Shown here in pieces: positions 50,334 through 61,376 of a DNA stretch of 64,000 nucleotides. Source of the stretch: Fallopia convolvulus (lineage: Eukaryota > Streptophyta > Magnoliopsida > Caryophyllales > Polygonaceae); NCBI GenBank assembly GCA_964016875.1, contig OZ024724.1:51586438-51650437 (forward strand). The letters are read 5' to 3'. Positions within the stretch are counted from its first letter, which is position 1; the number at the start of each line of letters is the position of its first letter. Under the pieces are notes generated by a model that had not been told where the DNA came from, searched no databases, and saw only the letters and a list, made by a program, of their open reading frames with translations. The translations under genes were made by a program, and so were the position numbers.

Positions 50334-51683
50334 TGATGAGGTATTTTCGGTGTCATTAATACCTATCAAAGAAACCTAACTCAACCAACTCAGTAGAGCG
50401 GCAAGTAAGGGTCGATCCCACAGAGACTTGTGTATTTATGCTTTTACTTATGTGCCAAGTAACGAATTTGGGGGGTTTGTGATTGTAAATTCTAAACTAC
50501 TATGCAAAATAGAAACTATCTCAGAATGAAAAAGATGGTTTTAATCAATTAAGAGACAAGCGTGTTCAACTAGTTAAATTCATCATAGATATGCTTATTG
50601 ATCATCGATTCTCCTGATTCTCAATTCCCTTGAATAATCTACCGTGGATTATTATCCAAAACTTTATATTTAGTTGAAAGAGCTAACAGTCTAAACAACC
50701 CTAATCATTTAACAACCTAAAACAACGTCTAGATTCAATTAAACGACAGCTTTAAGTTCAAAGTATCGATAGAAACAAATACTCAACGCAAACAGCTAAT
50801 CAAGTTATCTGTGGTTTATTCCCTCTACAATTGAATAGCCCGAATGGGTCCAAACAATTATAGTTGCTACTTTATCTAACCAATCCCGAACGGGATTTGA
50901 TCAGATTAGTTGTAAATTAACATAGAAATTCTATTAGGTAGCTAATCTAACAAAACTCTAGAATAATTCTGATTCAATTAAGCACAAGGAATAAAACCTA
51001 TTCAAGTTGATGAGAATCAATCAAACCCCAAAGGAAATTAGCAATGCATAATTAAAATAAAATCAAACTTACAAGAGGTTCAAAGATTGCTCCTTTGAGA
51101 AAACTCTCTCCAAAGAAACCCCAGCCTCCAAAGTTGATCAAAAGTTTTCTAAAAATAAACTAACATAAAGTATTTATATGTCTCTAAAAATATCCCTCAA
51201 ACTCTATCTTAAACACATATACTCGGAAATTATAAGCCCATAAAATCAAACACCAAAGCCCAAAAACCAAATCTCAGCCCAAACTCTTGTCCGTTAAAAA
51301 ACCCAGATTGCGCGGCATCGGCCTGCATTGCGCGGCCGCGCATTTGCCTCCCCGCGCAATTGGCACTGAGATGGGATTGCGCGGGCTGCTACGCGGCTTC
51401 GATCCCGAGCACTTGGCTCTTGGCTTGGCTCGGTTCTTTCTTGTCTTAGCTTGTCTCCTAGCATCTCCTAGCTTCCTTAGCTTGCTTGACTCGTCCACCA
51501 CCACCATGATCCATCTGCACTCTCCCCGCTGTTGCTCCTGAACCTAAAAACCTGTAAAACCGAGCAAACCAGCGCATAATACCCCACAACACAAAAACCT
51601 AAAAACTACATAAAAGCTAACCAAAACCTAACCAAAACATATATAAAACATGCATCTAAACTACTCCTATATGCAAACTATCA
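50334..51683 (-). repeat. 3' LTR of the Athila element
   Basis: On the minus strand it runs TGATAGTTTGC ... ACCTCATCA. A TATA-like catataaatac lies near 51170-51180. It lacks about 43 bases present in the other LTR near 62070-62115. A CpG-dense palindromic module lies at 51306-51398. Confidence 0.9.
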
Positions 51684-51721
51684 AATTCCCCCATGCTTAA
51701 CCCTTGCTTGTCCTCAAGCAA
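51684..51721 (-). promoter_or_regulatory. Polypurine tract and adjacent hairpin
   Basis: On the minus strand GCATGGGGGAATT directly precedes the 3' LTR, the position of the plus-strand primer. Just upstream, 51704-51721 forms a 7-bp stem (ttgcttg/caagcaa) with a 4-base loop. A similar pair occurs at 53066-53100. Confidence 0.7.
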
Positions 51722-53060
51722 GACATAAATCCAATCACACCATAGAAATGCAAGCTTACATCCATCTCAAGTCAAACAAACATTTCACATATAATTAAAA
51801 ACTCAACCAAGACTTCTCAACATGCATTATGGTAAGCAACAAATAAAGACCATTCATTCATCCTAGACCTCACCAAAGAAATTGTGTTTTGCACTCAACA
51901 CTCAAGTGTATAAAGGGTATGTGTTTCACTCAAAATCAACCATGAAAACTAGACTACCATATGCTTGCATCAGAGTTCTAAATCTCCACCACTGGGGATC
52001 AAATACATAACAAAAATCATGAGGTCTTTTTCCGGCTTGTAATGGGGCCAAGGTAAAGAGAAATTTGGAAGGGATAATATTTGGCATGTGGTGCTAAATC
52101 CGGGGTAAAGAACTAATCCTAAACCCAAACTTTACACTTTCTTCTCAACTTCCTCCAAACTTCTTTCTACCAACTCATTACAATTACATTAAAGCACTTT
52201 GCTTCTTTTTTTTTCTTTTGCCTCTTTTCAACTCTTTCTTGCTTTGCTTAATGAAGACTAACAACATTTAAACATTTTTTTTTTCTTTTCGCTTATTTTG
52301 CAACAAACTTCATCTTCATTTTTTTTCAACTTTGAACACAAGAGTTTATTTCCTCTTTTTCTACCTTTTTCATCCAACTCCCCCATACTTATACATAACT
52401 CACACAATACAACCAAAACCTAAAGTCCTAAATCCCGGATTATGGGTCAAGCTTATTCAGCTATGGATCATTTTGTGGAGCAAATAAAAATAGGCTTAAG
52501 GCTCAAATAAGTAGGGTGTCAAAAACATGGATCTTGTAGGGTAGGAAGGGAAATAATAGGCTAATAATAAACATTGCCTCAATCACTTTAATGTTATGTA
52601 TTCAATCATATAAAGCATCCTCAAAATAGAGTATTAACGCAAGTTCTAGAGCTAAATAATCATGGTGATACACTCAAGAATGTAAAGAACAAATATATCA
52701 TGACAGGCCAAAAATCAAATCTCACAAGGCTAATTGTTTTGTCTAGAACTTCAAAATGAATCAAATACTCAAGCTAAATACATGCTCCATCCTATAATCA
52801 AGACATTTAATCAATGATCATGCTTATATCATATCCACTTCAGTAAATCATGCAAATCATGGGTTAGAACTCATACTTAACTTAGAAACACAAGAGGTAT
52901 CAAACAATGGGGAAATAAGATATCTAAATGCAATATTTTTGTATTTTTCAAATTTTTTCAATTTTTTTTTTTCATTTTTTTCAGAATTTTAATCAATGCA
53001 TGCAAAAAAATTTTAAACATGACCTAAACTAATGCAACTATATGCAATGCAAAAGTAATT
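51722..53060. other. Non-coding region between env-position ORF and 3' LTR
   Basis: AT-rich, with homopolymer T and pyrimidine runs (52200-52350, 52950-52990). No open frame is credible. A third ctcccccatacttatac motif lies at about 52378, without the hairpin. Confidence 0.5.
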
Positions 53061-53065
53061 CCCTT

Positions 53066-53100
53066 CCCCCATGCTTAAAACATACTTTGTCCCCAAAGTA
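53066..53100 (-). repeat. Second PPT-like motif with hairpin
   Basis: The motif cccccatgcttaa recurs exactly as next to the 3' LTR, followed by a 7-bp stem tactttg/caaagta (53083-53100) with loop tccc. The stem sequence differs from the first copy but pairing is kept. It lies just after the end of the env-position ORFs. Confidence 0.6.
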
Positions 53101-53138
53101 TAGTAAAAAGGTAAAGGAAAGAGAAAAACTTACAAAAC

Positions 53139-53735
53139 CTAGTTGTTTGGCGTGTAATAGGGCGGAAAATCCTGTTGTGGCGGTGGCTGGTACTCCGGAT
53201 GAACCTCTGGCTGCGGTGGATAGTACGGTGGAATCTCCTGAGCTGGTGGTGGCTGGTATGGTGGGAACTGAGGATACGGTGGATCTGGAAAGGCGTACTG
53301 CGGATAAGACTGATGAGGAGGATAACCCGCTGAACTCCAGCCATCCAATCTAGTGTTGAGCAATCTGAACCGCTCATCATGGCGGGCCTGAAAAGCAGCA
53401 AGTTGCTGATCCTGATGAGTCTGATATGATGTGAACCTCTGATCCACATAACCTCGCATGTTCTGGAAGCCCTGATCGATGTGAGATGTCATACTGTTGT
53501 AGCGCTGCGTGTTGTCCAGCTGCATCTGTCTCATCATCTCCATCATCTGGCTGTATTGCGTATCAGAATACTGATGATCAGCTCCTGTAGATATAGATTG
53601 TCGCTGCTGGGTATCCTCCTCAGACTCCTCCTCCTCCTCTGTGTCTACAGCTTCAGCAGACTCTTCCTCTTCCTCTTCTTCTTCTTCCTCAGCCATAGTG
53701 AAATCCTCATCCATTTCCTCCTCTTCACTCAACAA
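53139..53735 (-). CDS. Acidic/proline-rich ORF at the end of the Athila env-position gene
   Basis: 198 codons. It opens with a Glu-rich tract (long E runs at about residues 15-25), continues with a Gln/Met-rich helical region with coiled-coil character, and ends in a Pro/Tyr/Gln-rich tail. It overlaps the upstream ORF by 11 bases in another frame. It may be a separate small ORF or the C-terminal part of the same protein after a frameshift. No known enzyme domain is present, and no signal peptide or membrane segment is visible. Confidence 0.5.
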   Translation of the reverse strand: MLSEEEEMDEDFTMAEEEEEEEEEESAEAVDTEEEEESEEDTQQRQSISTGADHQYSDTQYSQMMEMMRQMQLDNTQRYNSMTSHIDQGFQNMRGYVDQRFTSYQTHQDQQLAAFQARHDERFRLLNTRLDGWSSAGYPPHQSYPQYAFPDPPYPQFPPYQPPPAQEIPPYYPPQPEVHPEYQPPPQQDFPPYYTPNN

Positions 53736-54753
53736 TAATAGGGGCCTTATTTTTACCCCTAACTGGGCCTCTGACAGTAATCACATCCAAATCTCCATCA
53801 CGGGCTTCAATGTACCAGTTAGCTGGGCTGTTTCCAATCTTGACTCGGCTCCCATCAGGAAGCTTCATTGCTCGCCCAGAATCCCCAAGCACCCAATAGT
53901 AGGAGTTCTTGTAGAAATATATGACACCCATCTTCTTAAGCATAGTGAAGTTGATTGCCACCAGTGGGATGTCAACCTGTAACCTGCTCAGATCAACGCC
54001 AAAGTGCTTGGCCAGATGGGTCACAATCCCACCAATACAGATAGCTCCTCCACCCTTGTTTGCAACATGGTACATATGATTCATCAGCATGGCACCCAAA
54101 CTCATCCTTTTTTCTTTCAAACAAGCAGCCAATACAGCCACATCTTTCTTTGGGCAATTGTTTCCACCTTCACCCCGTCCATTCATGCTACCAGAAATAA
54201 ATCGTTGAAAAACTTTGATGGCGGGATGAGTGATGGGGGAAGCCTTTTCTTGGGTTGGGTTATAAGTTTTTCTCCCAGATATGGCTCTCCAGAAATGTCT
54301 ATCAGCCCATGTAGCACCAGTTTCAGTAAGCACGACATCATTGTCATAAATATGAAGGAACCCAAATGCCCGGTTGACCTCTTTCAAGGTCATCTTTCTC
54401 TTGACACCTCCGAGTCAGAACTTAATCTCCCCTTCTCCTCTGAAATCAATGGACAAGGTACTCAGAAACTCCAGTGTTAACCCCTTGTAAGTTGGTTCAC
54501 ACAACTTCAAAAACTCGCCCATTCGTAGAGGTGCCCCTATCTCATTCAACAAATGAGAAATCCCGATCTCATTCATCAAGTTCCAGTCAATGAACCATTT
54601 CCTATCCTTCAGAAGCTCAAATCGGATCACATGATTGTTCTTTGCCAAACTGATCCCAAAAGTTTCTTGGGTATTTTCGCCCACCACAGCAGGGGGAGCA
54701 TAAGCGGCTCGGGATGATGATGCAGTATCTCTTCTACTTCTTTTCGGAGCCAT
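53725..54753 (-). pseudogene. Athila env-position protein (ORF1-like), one premature stop
   Basis: One frame runs from ATG at 54753 to the stop at 53725-53727, interrupted by TGA at 54417-54415. It starts MAPKRSRRDTASSS. The following globular part has LCEPTYKGLTLEFLSTLS, FKEVNRAFGF-like and LGAMLMNHMYHVANK segments, matching the conserved protein that Athila-type elements encode between integrase and the 3' LTR. The position equals a retroviral env gene, but no transmembrane or fusion segment is seen, so an envelope role is unsupported. Confidence 0.6.
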
Positions 54754-55703
54754 TTATATAAAAAATTTACAGAAACCTGCACAACACCACAAACGGACCA
54801 TGCAAACACAATTTTTGTTGTCATGACAAGGACAACCACAGCAATATTTCACAAATAATCGCTCAATCATTCACTTCCCCCACTACCTAGAACAATTTAA
54901 TCAAAATTTAATTAAATTTTAATCAAATTTTAGGTGAATTTCGGATTTTTGCAAAAAGCTCAAATAAAACACGAATCTAGGCTAGAATCATGCAATAAAC
55001 GAACTTTTGTGAAGAACTTAAGCCTAAATCCGAGCCTAAAGGGGTCAAATTCGGGTTTTTCTAGCCAAACCTAGATCTAGATTCAACTAAATAAAAACCG
55101 AAATTGAGTGGGGATTTGAGAAACTTACTTGAATCCTTGTTGATTTTGAAGTTGTTGGCTCGATTTGGGGTTGAAATCCGTCTTGAGAGCTTGAGAGGAG
55201 CTTGAGACCTTGCCTTCAATGGAGGATGGAGGGAGGTTGAAGAGGGAGGCTGCACGAATGGGGAAGGGTGGAAAAAAACATCGGGTTTTAATTAAAAGGG
55301 TTTCCCGAAAACTGGCCGATTGCGCGGTTTGGCGCTGAATTGCGCGACCGCGCAATGACGAAGCCGCGCAATTGCCTCCCAGTTGGGATTGCGCGGCTTT
55401 GGGCCTCTGGATTGCGCGGCCGCGCTTTTAGCAGCCCAAGCCGCGCAATTCCAACTGAGTTGGCATTGCTCGGCTTGGCTACAGATTGCTTGGCCACGCA
55501 ATTTTTGTCCCTCTTCCGAGTATTTCTGTACTTCATGGCTTGCCGAGTTTATCTAAAATTTGAGGATTATTTCTACCTAAACTAACTAATAAAAACAAAA
55601 TTTGTAAAACAGAAAGCAAAAATCAAAGCAAAATTATCCTAAAACATGGGTTGCCTCCCAAGAAGCGCTTGTTTATCGTCATTAGCTTGACGTAAAACGG
55701 ATA
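54754..55703. other. Spacer between integrase and env-position ORF, with GC modules
   Basis: Non-coding AT-rich text surrounding a CpG-dense block at 55318-55505. Open frames crossing the block are by-products of the palindromic repeats. Confidence 0.5.
55318..55505. repeat. CpG-dense palindromic module array (spacer copy)
   Basis: Three imperfect units of about 60-75 bp. Each contains attgcgcgg ... ccgcgcaat inverted pairs, one with the core gcgcggccgcgc and a following ccaactgagttgg. The last unit is mutated (attgctcgg, ttggccacgcaa). Confidence 0.8.
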
Positions 55704-58700
55704 TCAAGGCTCTTGTTCCGGCTCTTGTAGAGCCGTTTCTTCTATGATGGCGCTGTTGAATCCTTCAAAGTATGGCTTCAGTCTCTGACCATTAACTTTA
55801 GACAGGGCACGAGTAGTACTGTCATAAATGTCCCCAGCACCGTGTGGATACACACGAGCAACCACATAAGGACCCATCCATCGGGATCTCAGCTTCCCAG
55901 GGAATAGCTTCAGGCGGGAATGAAATAAGAGGACTTTGTCACCCACTTTGAAACTTTTTCTCCAAACATGCTTGTCATGCCAGGCTTTTGTCTTTTCCTT
56001 ATAGATCGATGCATTATCATAAGACTCAAGCCTAATCTCTTCCAATTCTTGGAGTTGAAGTTTTCTGAATTCGCCCACCTCATTTAACTGCATGTTGCAC
56101 TTCTTTACCACCCAGTATGCCTTGTGTTGAATTTCCACCGGTAGATGACATGCTTTTCCAAACACCAAACGGAATGGTGACATCCCAATTGGTGTTTTAT
56201 AAGCAGTCTTATACGCCCATAGTGCATCATTCAACCTAACGCTCCAGTCCTTTCTGTTGGGTGCCACAGTTTTCTCTAGAATAGACTTGATTTCTCTGTT
56301 GGACACCTCGGTTTGGCCATTCGTCTGAGGATGGTATGATGTAGAAACCCTGTGTGTGACATGATATTTTTTTAACAATGCACTCACCATCTTGTTACAG
56401 AAGTGGGATCTCTTGTCACTAACTAAAGCTCTAGGGACTCCAAATCTAGTAAAGATGTTGGTCTTCAAGAAATCTGTCACCACTTTAGAGTCGTTAGTCC
56501 TGGTGGCCTTCGCTTCCACCCATTTGGAAACGTAGTCCACCGCAAGTAAGATATAATAGTTCCCAAAAGAGTTGGGAAATGGACCCATAAAGTCAATGCC
56601 CCAAACATCAAAAATTTCACAAAAAATCATAGGAGATTGAGGCATCTCATTCTTTTGGGACATATTCCCAACCCTTTGACATCGGTCAAATGATTTACAA
56701 AAACCATGAGCATCCCTAAAAATGCTTGGCCAGTAAAATCCCGCATCCAATACCTTCCTAGCAGTTTTGTTAGAACTAAAATGGCCTCCACATGCATAAT
56801 TATGACAGAAAGTTAAGATAGAAGTTACCTCATTATCCGGGATACATCGTCGGATTACCTGATCAGCGCAGTGTTTCCACAAATATGGATCATCCCAGAT
56901 GTAGTATCTTGCTTCACTTCTTAACTTATCCTTCTGAGCTTTTGTAAAAGTTGGTGGGAATTCACCTGTAACCATGAAATTAACCAAGTGTGCATACCAA
57001 GGTTTTACAACCTTAATAGCAAACAAAGTATCATTTGGAAATTCCTCCTGAATGGGTGAACTTGCTGGCCTCTTCTGTTCTTCCATCACCAGAGGACTCA
57101 AATGATCGGCAACTACATTCTCAACTCCCTTTTTGTCTTTTATCTCAATGTTGAATTCACTCAACAATAAGATCCACCTGATTAACCTGGGCTTGGCCTC
57201 TTTTTTTGTTAACAAATAGCGGAGTGCTGCATGATCTATATAGACAATCACTCTTGTTCCCAGCAAGTAAGAGCGAAATTTCTCCAATGCAAACACAACT
57301 GCTAGGAGCTCCTTTTCTGTGGTGTAGTAGTTCCTTTGAGCCTCATTTAATGTCATAGAGGCGTAGTGAATCACATGAGACGCCTTACCCTTCTTCTGCC
57401 CCAAAACAGCCCCCACTGCATAATCACTAGCATCACACATGATCTCAAAAGGGAGAGACCAATCTGGGGCTTGAATAATGGGAGATGTGGTGAGGCGGAG
57501 TTTTAGCTCATCAAACGCCGTCTTGCATGCATCACCAAACTCAAATTCTGCTTCCTTCTTCAACAACTCACATAAGGGTGAGGCAATGTTTGAGAAATCT
57601 CTGATAAACCTGCGGTAAAACCCTGCATGGCCTAAAAAAGAACGAACTTCACGCACATTAGTAGGATAAGGTAAAGATTGAATTACTTCAATCTTAGCCT
57701 TATCGACCTCAATACCCTTAGAAGACACTACATGGCCTAATATTATGCCTTGTTCTACCATAAAATGACACTTTTCAGAATTGAGAACAAGATTAGTATC
57801 TTCACATCTTTTAAGTACTAGTGCCAAATGAGTCAAGCATGAATCAAAGTCATCACCATGGACTGTAAAATCATCCATAAATACCTCAATAAATTTCTCT
57901 ATGTACTCAGAAAAGATACTAACCATACACCGTTGGAATGTAGCTGGGGCATTGCACAGTCCAAAAGGCATCCTTCGGTATGCAAAGGTGCCAATGTTGT
58001 CTTTTCCTGATCCTCTGGTGCTATGGCTACCTAAAAATATCCAGAATATCCATCCAAGAAACAATAGAATGAACGACCGGCAAGTCGTTCCAACATCTGG
58101 TCAATAAAAGGTAATGGGAAATGGTCCTTCCGGGTTACCGCATTCAGCTTGCGATAATCAATACACACCCGCCACCCGGTCTGGACTCTGGTGGGAATGA
58201 GATCACCCTTGTGATTCTCAACCACTGTGATACCACCCTTTTTAGGGACAACCTGAGTTGGGCTGACCCATTTGCTATCAGAAATAGGAAAGATCATACC
58301 TGCCTGAAGGAGCTTCAGCACCTCCTTCTTCACCACCTCCATCATCGGGGGATTCAGTCTTCTTTGGGGCTGTCTAGACGGTGTAGCTTCATCTTCTAAT
58401 AGAATCCGATGCATACATGTTGAGGGACTAATCCCTTTAATGTCTGCAATGGTCCATCCTATGGCCGTCTTGTGCTCCCTCAGAACTGCCACTAATGTTC
58501 CTTCTTGCTCATTGCTAAGCTTGTTGGATATAATTACTGGCAAAGTGTCCCCTTCTCCTAAGAAAACATACTTGAGATGATCTGGAAGTTGCTTCAATTC
58601 TACCACTGGTGCCTGCACAATAGATGGCAAAAGCTTCTCGCTTGGCGAGGTTAGTGGTATGGGCTTTGAGCCCGGTGGCATAAGCGGACGCTCAAAGTGA

Positions 58701-58720
58701 GCATTCAACTCTGCCACCAC
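55704..58720 (-). pseudogene. pol: Athila RT, RNase H and integrase (broken)
   Basis: The first frame (58720-58034) has the RT start: PISDSKWVSPTQVVPKKGG, GWRVCIDYRKLNA and FCFLDGYSGY-like text. It hits TAG at 58033-58031, and about a dozen expected bases are then missing, shifting the frame. The second frame (58064-55704) resumes with TFAYRRMPFGLCNAPATFQR and catalytic FMDD. RNase H follows (EIMCDASDYAVGAVL, YTTEKELLAVVFA, VADHLS), then integrase. Its zinc finger keeps two His and one Cys, but the first Cys of the C-x2-C pair reads Phe (CKSFDRC). The DDE core is present (GIDFMG, VSDKRSHF, GQTEVS) and the C-terminal region is complete. TAG at 58726-58724 separates this frame from protease upstream. 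Confidence 0.88.
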
Positions 58721-58723
58721 TTC

Positions 58724-59946
58724 CTACAGGTCAGTCTTTAAATCCAAATCCGAAGTTTCGTTCATAATAGCATTTTCCAAGGTGGATTTTAAAGCTTCAG
58801 ATTCATGCATGTTAAAAAATTCTTGAGCAAGTGGCTCTACTACATCAACTAAGCACAGTGAGGAGTCTTCGGGAGGGTATTTCATTGCATCATAAATATT
58901 ATACTCTACCCTTTCCCCGTCGAATTCCATAGTAAGAGAACCACTACAGACATCAATCTTAGTTTTAGCTATTTTCAGAAAAGGTCTACCTAGCAAAATA
59001 GGTGCACGATGCTTATCATGGTCCATATCTAAGACATAGAAATCAACAAGAAATATCAGATTATCAACCATTACAAGCACATCTTCAACTATTTCTTTAG
59101 GATAAGCATTTGACCTATTAAGCTAACTGTATCACAACACCAGTTTCTTGCAGAGGACCCAATTCAAGCATTTTGTACACAGAGTAAGGTAAAACATTAA
59201 TTGAAGCACCTAGATCTAGCATGGCTTTATCAATTTTTGTATCACCAATAATGTAGGGAATAGTGAACATGCCTTTGAAACACAGCTGACACATGTTCAC
59301 TTATAGAGATTTTCTGTTTCCCTTTTAGCTTTTGAGTTCTTTTTATGGTGCACAATTCTTTCAAAAACTTAGCATATCTAGGAATGCTTTTAATCAGTTT
59401 AAGTAAAGGAATATTTACCTCACACTTGTTGAATGTCTCGAACAATTCCTTGTCGTTCTCTAGCTTTCGGGTCTCTTTTAATGCCTCTCGAAAGGGTGGA
59501 ACCGGTGCATAAGACTTCAGAGGGGTTTCAGACAAATCAGCATTGACGTCCAGATTGTTCGGGATCGCCTCCGATTGCGCGGTCGCGCTTTCGACAACCA
59601 AGCCGCGCAATCCTGACTGAGACGTCATTGCGCGGCTTGGCAATTGCGCGGCCGCGCTTTGTGGCGTCTCGTCCCCGCGCAATCCCAACTGGGACTGTAT
59701 TGCGCGGGGTGGCAATTGCTCGGCCGCGCTTTTAGCAGGCTGGCCGAGCAATTCATCCCCGGATGAATGACTTGGAATCTCATCTGTAAGCTCGATTTTT
59801 TCTTCTGTTTTGCCCTGAGCTTCTTCTGTTATGCCCCTTCTGATTGGTATGTGCCCGTCCCTGGGCTCTACTTGAAGCTCTCGTCCACTCCTCAGAGTAA
59901 TAGCATTGACATTCTGTTTCGGATTGAGCTCGGTCTGAGATGGCAA
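58724..59946 (-). pseudogene. Athila gag C-terminal linker and aspartic protease (broken)
   Basis: The frame 59946-59242 reads NAITLRSGREL, a constant feature of Athila gag-pol, then a repeat-built insert (59753-59573), then FREALKETRKLEND and LLKLIKSIPRYAKFLKEL. Protease follows in another frame (59300-59118): MLDLGASINVLPYSVYKML contains the active-site D-x-GAS. After a further frame change, 59080-58724 holds RAPILLGRPFLKIAKTKID, the C-terminal protease strand. At least two frameshifts and a closing TAG break it. Confidence 0.75.
59573..59753. repeat. CpG-dense palindromic module array (inside gag-pol linker)
   Basis: Three units of the attgcgcgg/ccgcgcaat family, with two gcggccgcgct cores, lie within coding sequence. 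In the sense frame they give a repeated peptide of the type AAAQLPPRAIQSQLGLRG. The units keep the reading frame. Confidence 0.8.
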
Positions 59947-59975
59947 CTTACTTGAATCTCTAGCTTCTAGTTTGC

Positions 59976-61299
59976 CTACAACATGGCAATTTGACTGACT
60001 TGAGTCTCTAGATTGTGGATGCTAGACTCGGTATCTTGTTGAAATTGGCTCATTGAGCCTTGCATTGTAGTCACAGTCTGTGCAAGAGTCCGAATCATAT
60101 CTTCAGTAGACATGGCATTCTGATTGGCCCCCTGAGGACGGGGTTGAAAAGGTGGCTTATATGGAGCTTGGCCACCCTGCTGATTGAATTGCTGATTGTT
60201 GGAATTTTCGTACTTCAGATTAGGATGATCCCTCCAGCCTAGATTGTAGGTGTTGGAGAAGGGATCATACCTCGGCCTTGGTGGTCCATAGCCTCCCAAT
60301 GCATTCACCTCAGCATTTTGATCTTGAAGTGTAGGGCATGAATCAGTGAGATGCATGGTATCAAAACAAATCTCAAAGGATTTCACCTGCTGTCTACCAC
60401 CTTGTTGCAACAGCTGCTTCATCATCATTTTCAATTCAGTGACTTCATCTTGGATTCTTGTATTAGTCACCACTGAATTTGCAGCTCTCGAGCTAGTCTC
60501 TTTTTTGAACTGTCTTGTGCCCTCAGACAGTTGTGTAAACAGGTCAAACGCAGCAGCAGGAGTTTTGTTGAGAATGTGACCTTGGCAAGCTGCATTGACC
60601 ATTCTTCTCTCATCATCCAAGAGGCCATTGAAAAGATATAGAATCAGGTCTTGATCAGTGTAGCCATGGAAAGGACAGCTGGCTACCAACCTCTTGAACC
60701 TCTCATAGTATTCGTACAAGGACTCATTAGCTTCTTGTTCGATGTTACTGATTCACTTTTTTAGATCGTTGAGCCTTGTAGCAGGGAAGTACTTCTCCAG
60801 AAAAGCTTCCTTCATCTTAGCCCATGTATCAATACTTCCCGGAGCCAAGTAGTAAAACCAGTCTTTAGCCTGATCCTTGAGAGAGAAAAGAAAGGTTCTC
60901 AGCGCGATCTGGTCATGAGTCACATCAGCAGGCATCATGCTGGAGCACACAACATGAAATTCAGAAATATGCTTGTTGGGGTCTTCACCACTATGCCCAT
61001 GGAATGAAGGCAAAAGGTGGATCAACCCGGATTTTTAGCTCAAACTTGACTCCCTCACTGAGAGCAGGGAATTGCACTGCCAATGGTTGTTGTGTCAGAT
61101 TTGGTGCAGTCAACTGTCTCAGAGTTTGGTCACCCATCTCAGCAGATTCAGCAGAGTCAGATGCAGAGTCAGATTCTTCAAGAAAGAATGGTAAGGCCTG
61201 AAAGTGATTCTGGATTTCCTTCCTTAACTTGAAGAGTGTCCTGTCAATATCTGGATCAAACAACAGGGGAGATGAGTTAGTAGCACGGGTATGAACCAT
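59976..61299 (-). pseudogene. gag: Athila gag (broken)
   Basis: Starts MVHTRATNSSP at 61299. The frame changes near 61010-61025. The capsid-like region then reads GEDPNKHISEF, DQIALRTFLFSL, DWFYYLAPGSIDTW and EKYFP, reaches TGA at 60755-60753, and continues in the same frame with YEYYERFKRLVASCPFHGY, a typical retrotransposon gag block. The tail is Gln/Pro rich and ends out of frame with the linker near 59976-59990. No intact zinc knuckle is visible. Confidence 0.8.
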
Positions 61300-61355
61300 A
61301 TAACAGGTTCACACCCAAAACAGCACGAAAGTAATAAACACAAATAGCGACGAGT

Positions 61356-61372
61356 CCCCGACAACGACGCCA
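61356..61372 (-). promoter_or_regulatory. Primer-binding site, tRNA-Asp type
   Basis: On the minus strand TGGCGTCGTTGTCGGGG begins four bases after the 5' LTR. It differs from the Asp-tRNA complement typical of Athila at two positions, both readable as C-to-T changes. Confidence 0.7.
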
Positions 61373-61376
61373 AATT

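Noticed and set aside
51274..51541. Open frames within the Athila LTRs (also at 62332-62627)
   Set aside because: They arise from the palindromic GC modules, which stay open on both strands; no start context or conserved protein supports them.
53481..53738. Plus-strand open frames opposite the acidic ORF
   Set aside because: They are complements of Glu/Gln-rich coding sequence on the minus strand and read as Leu/Ser-rich shadows.
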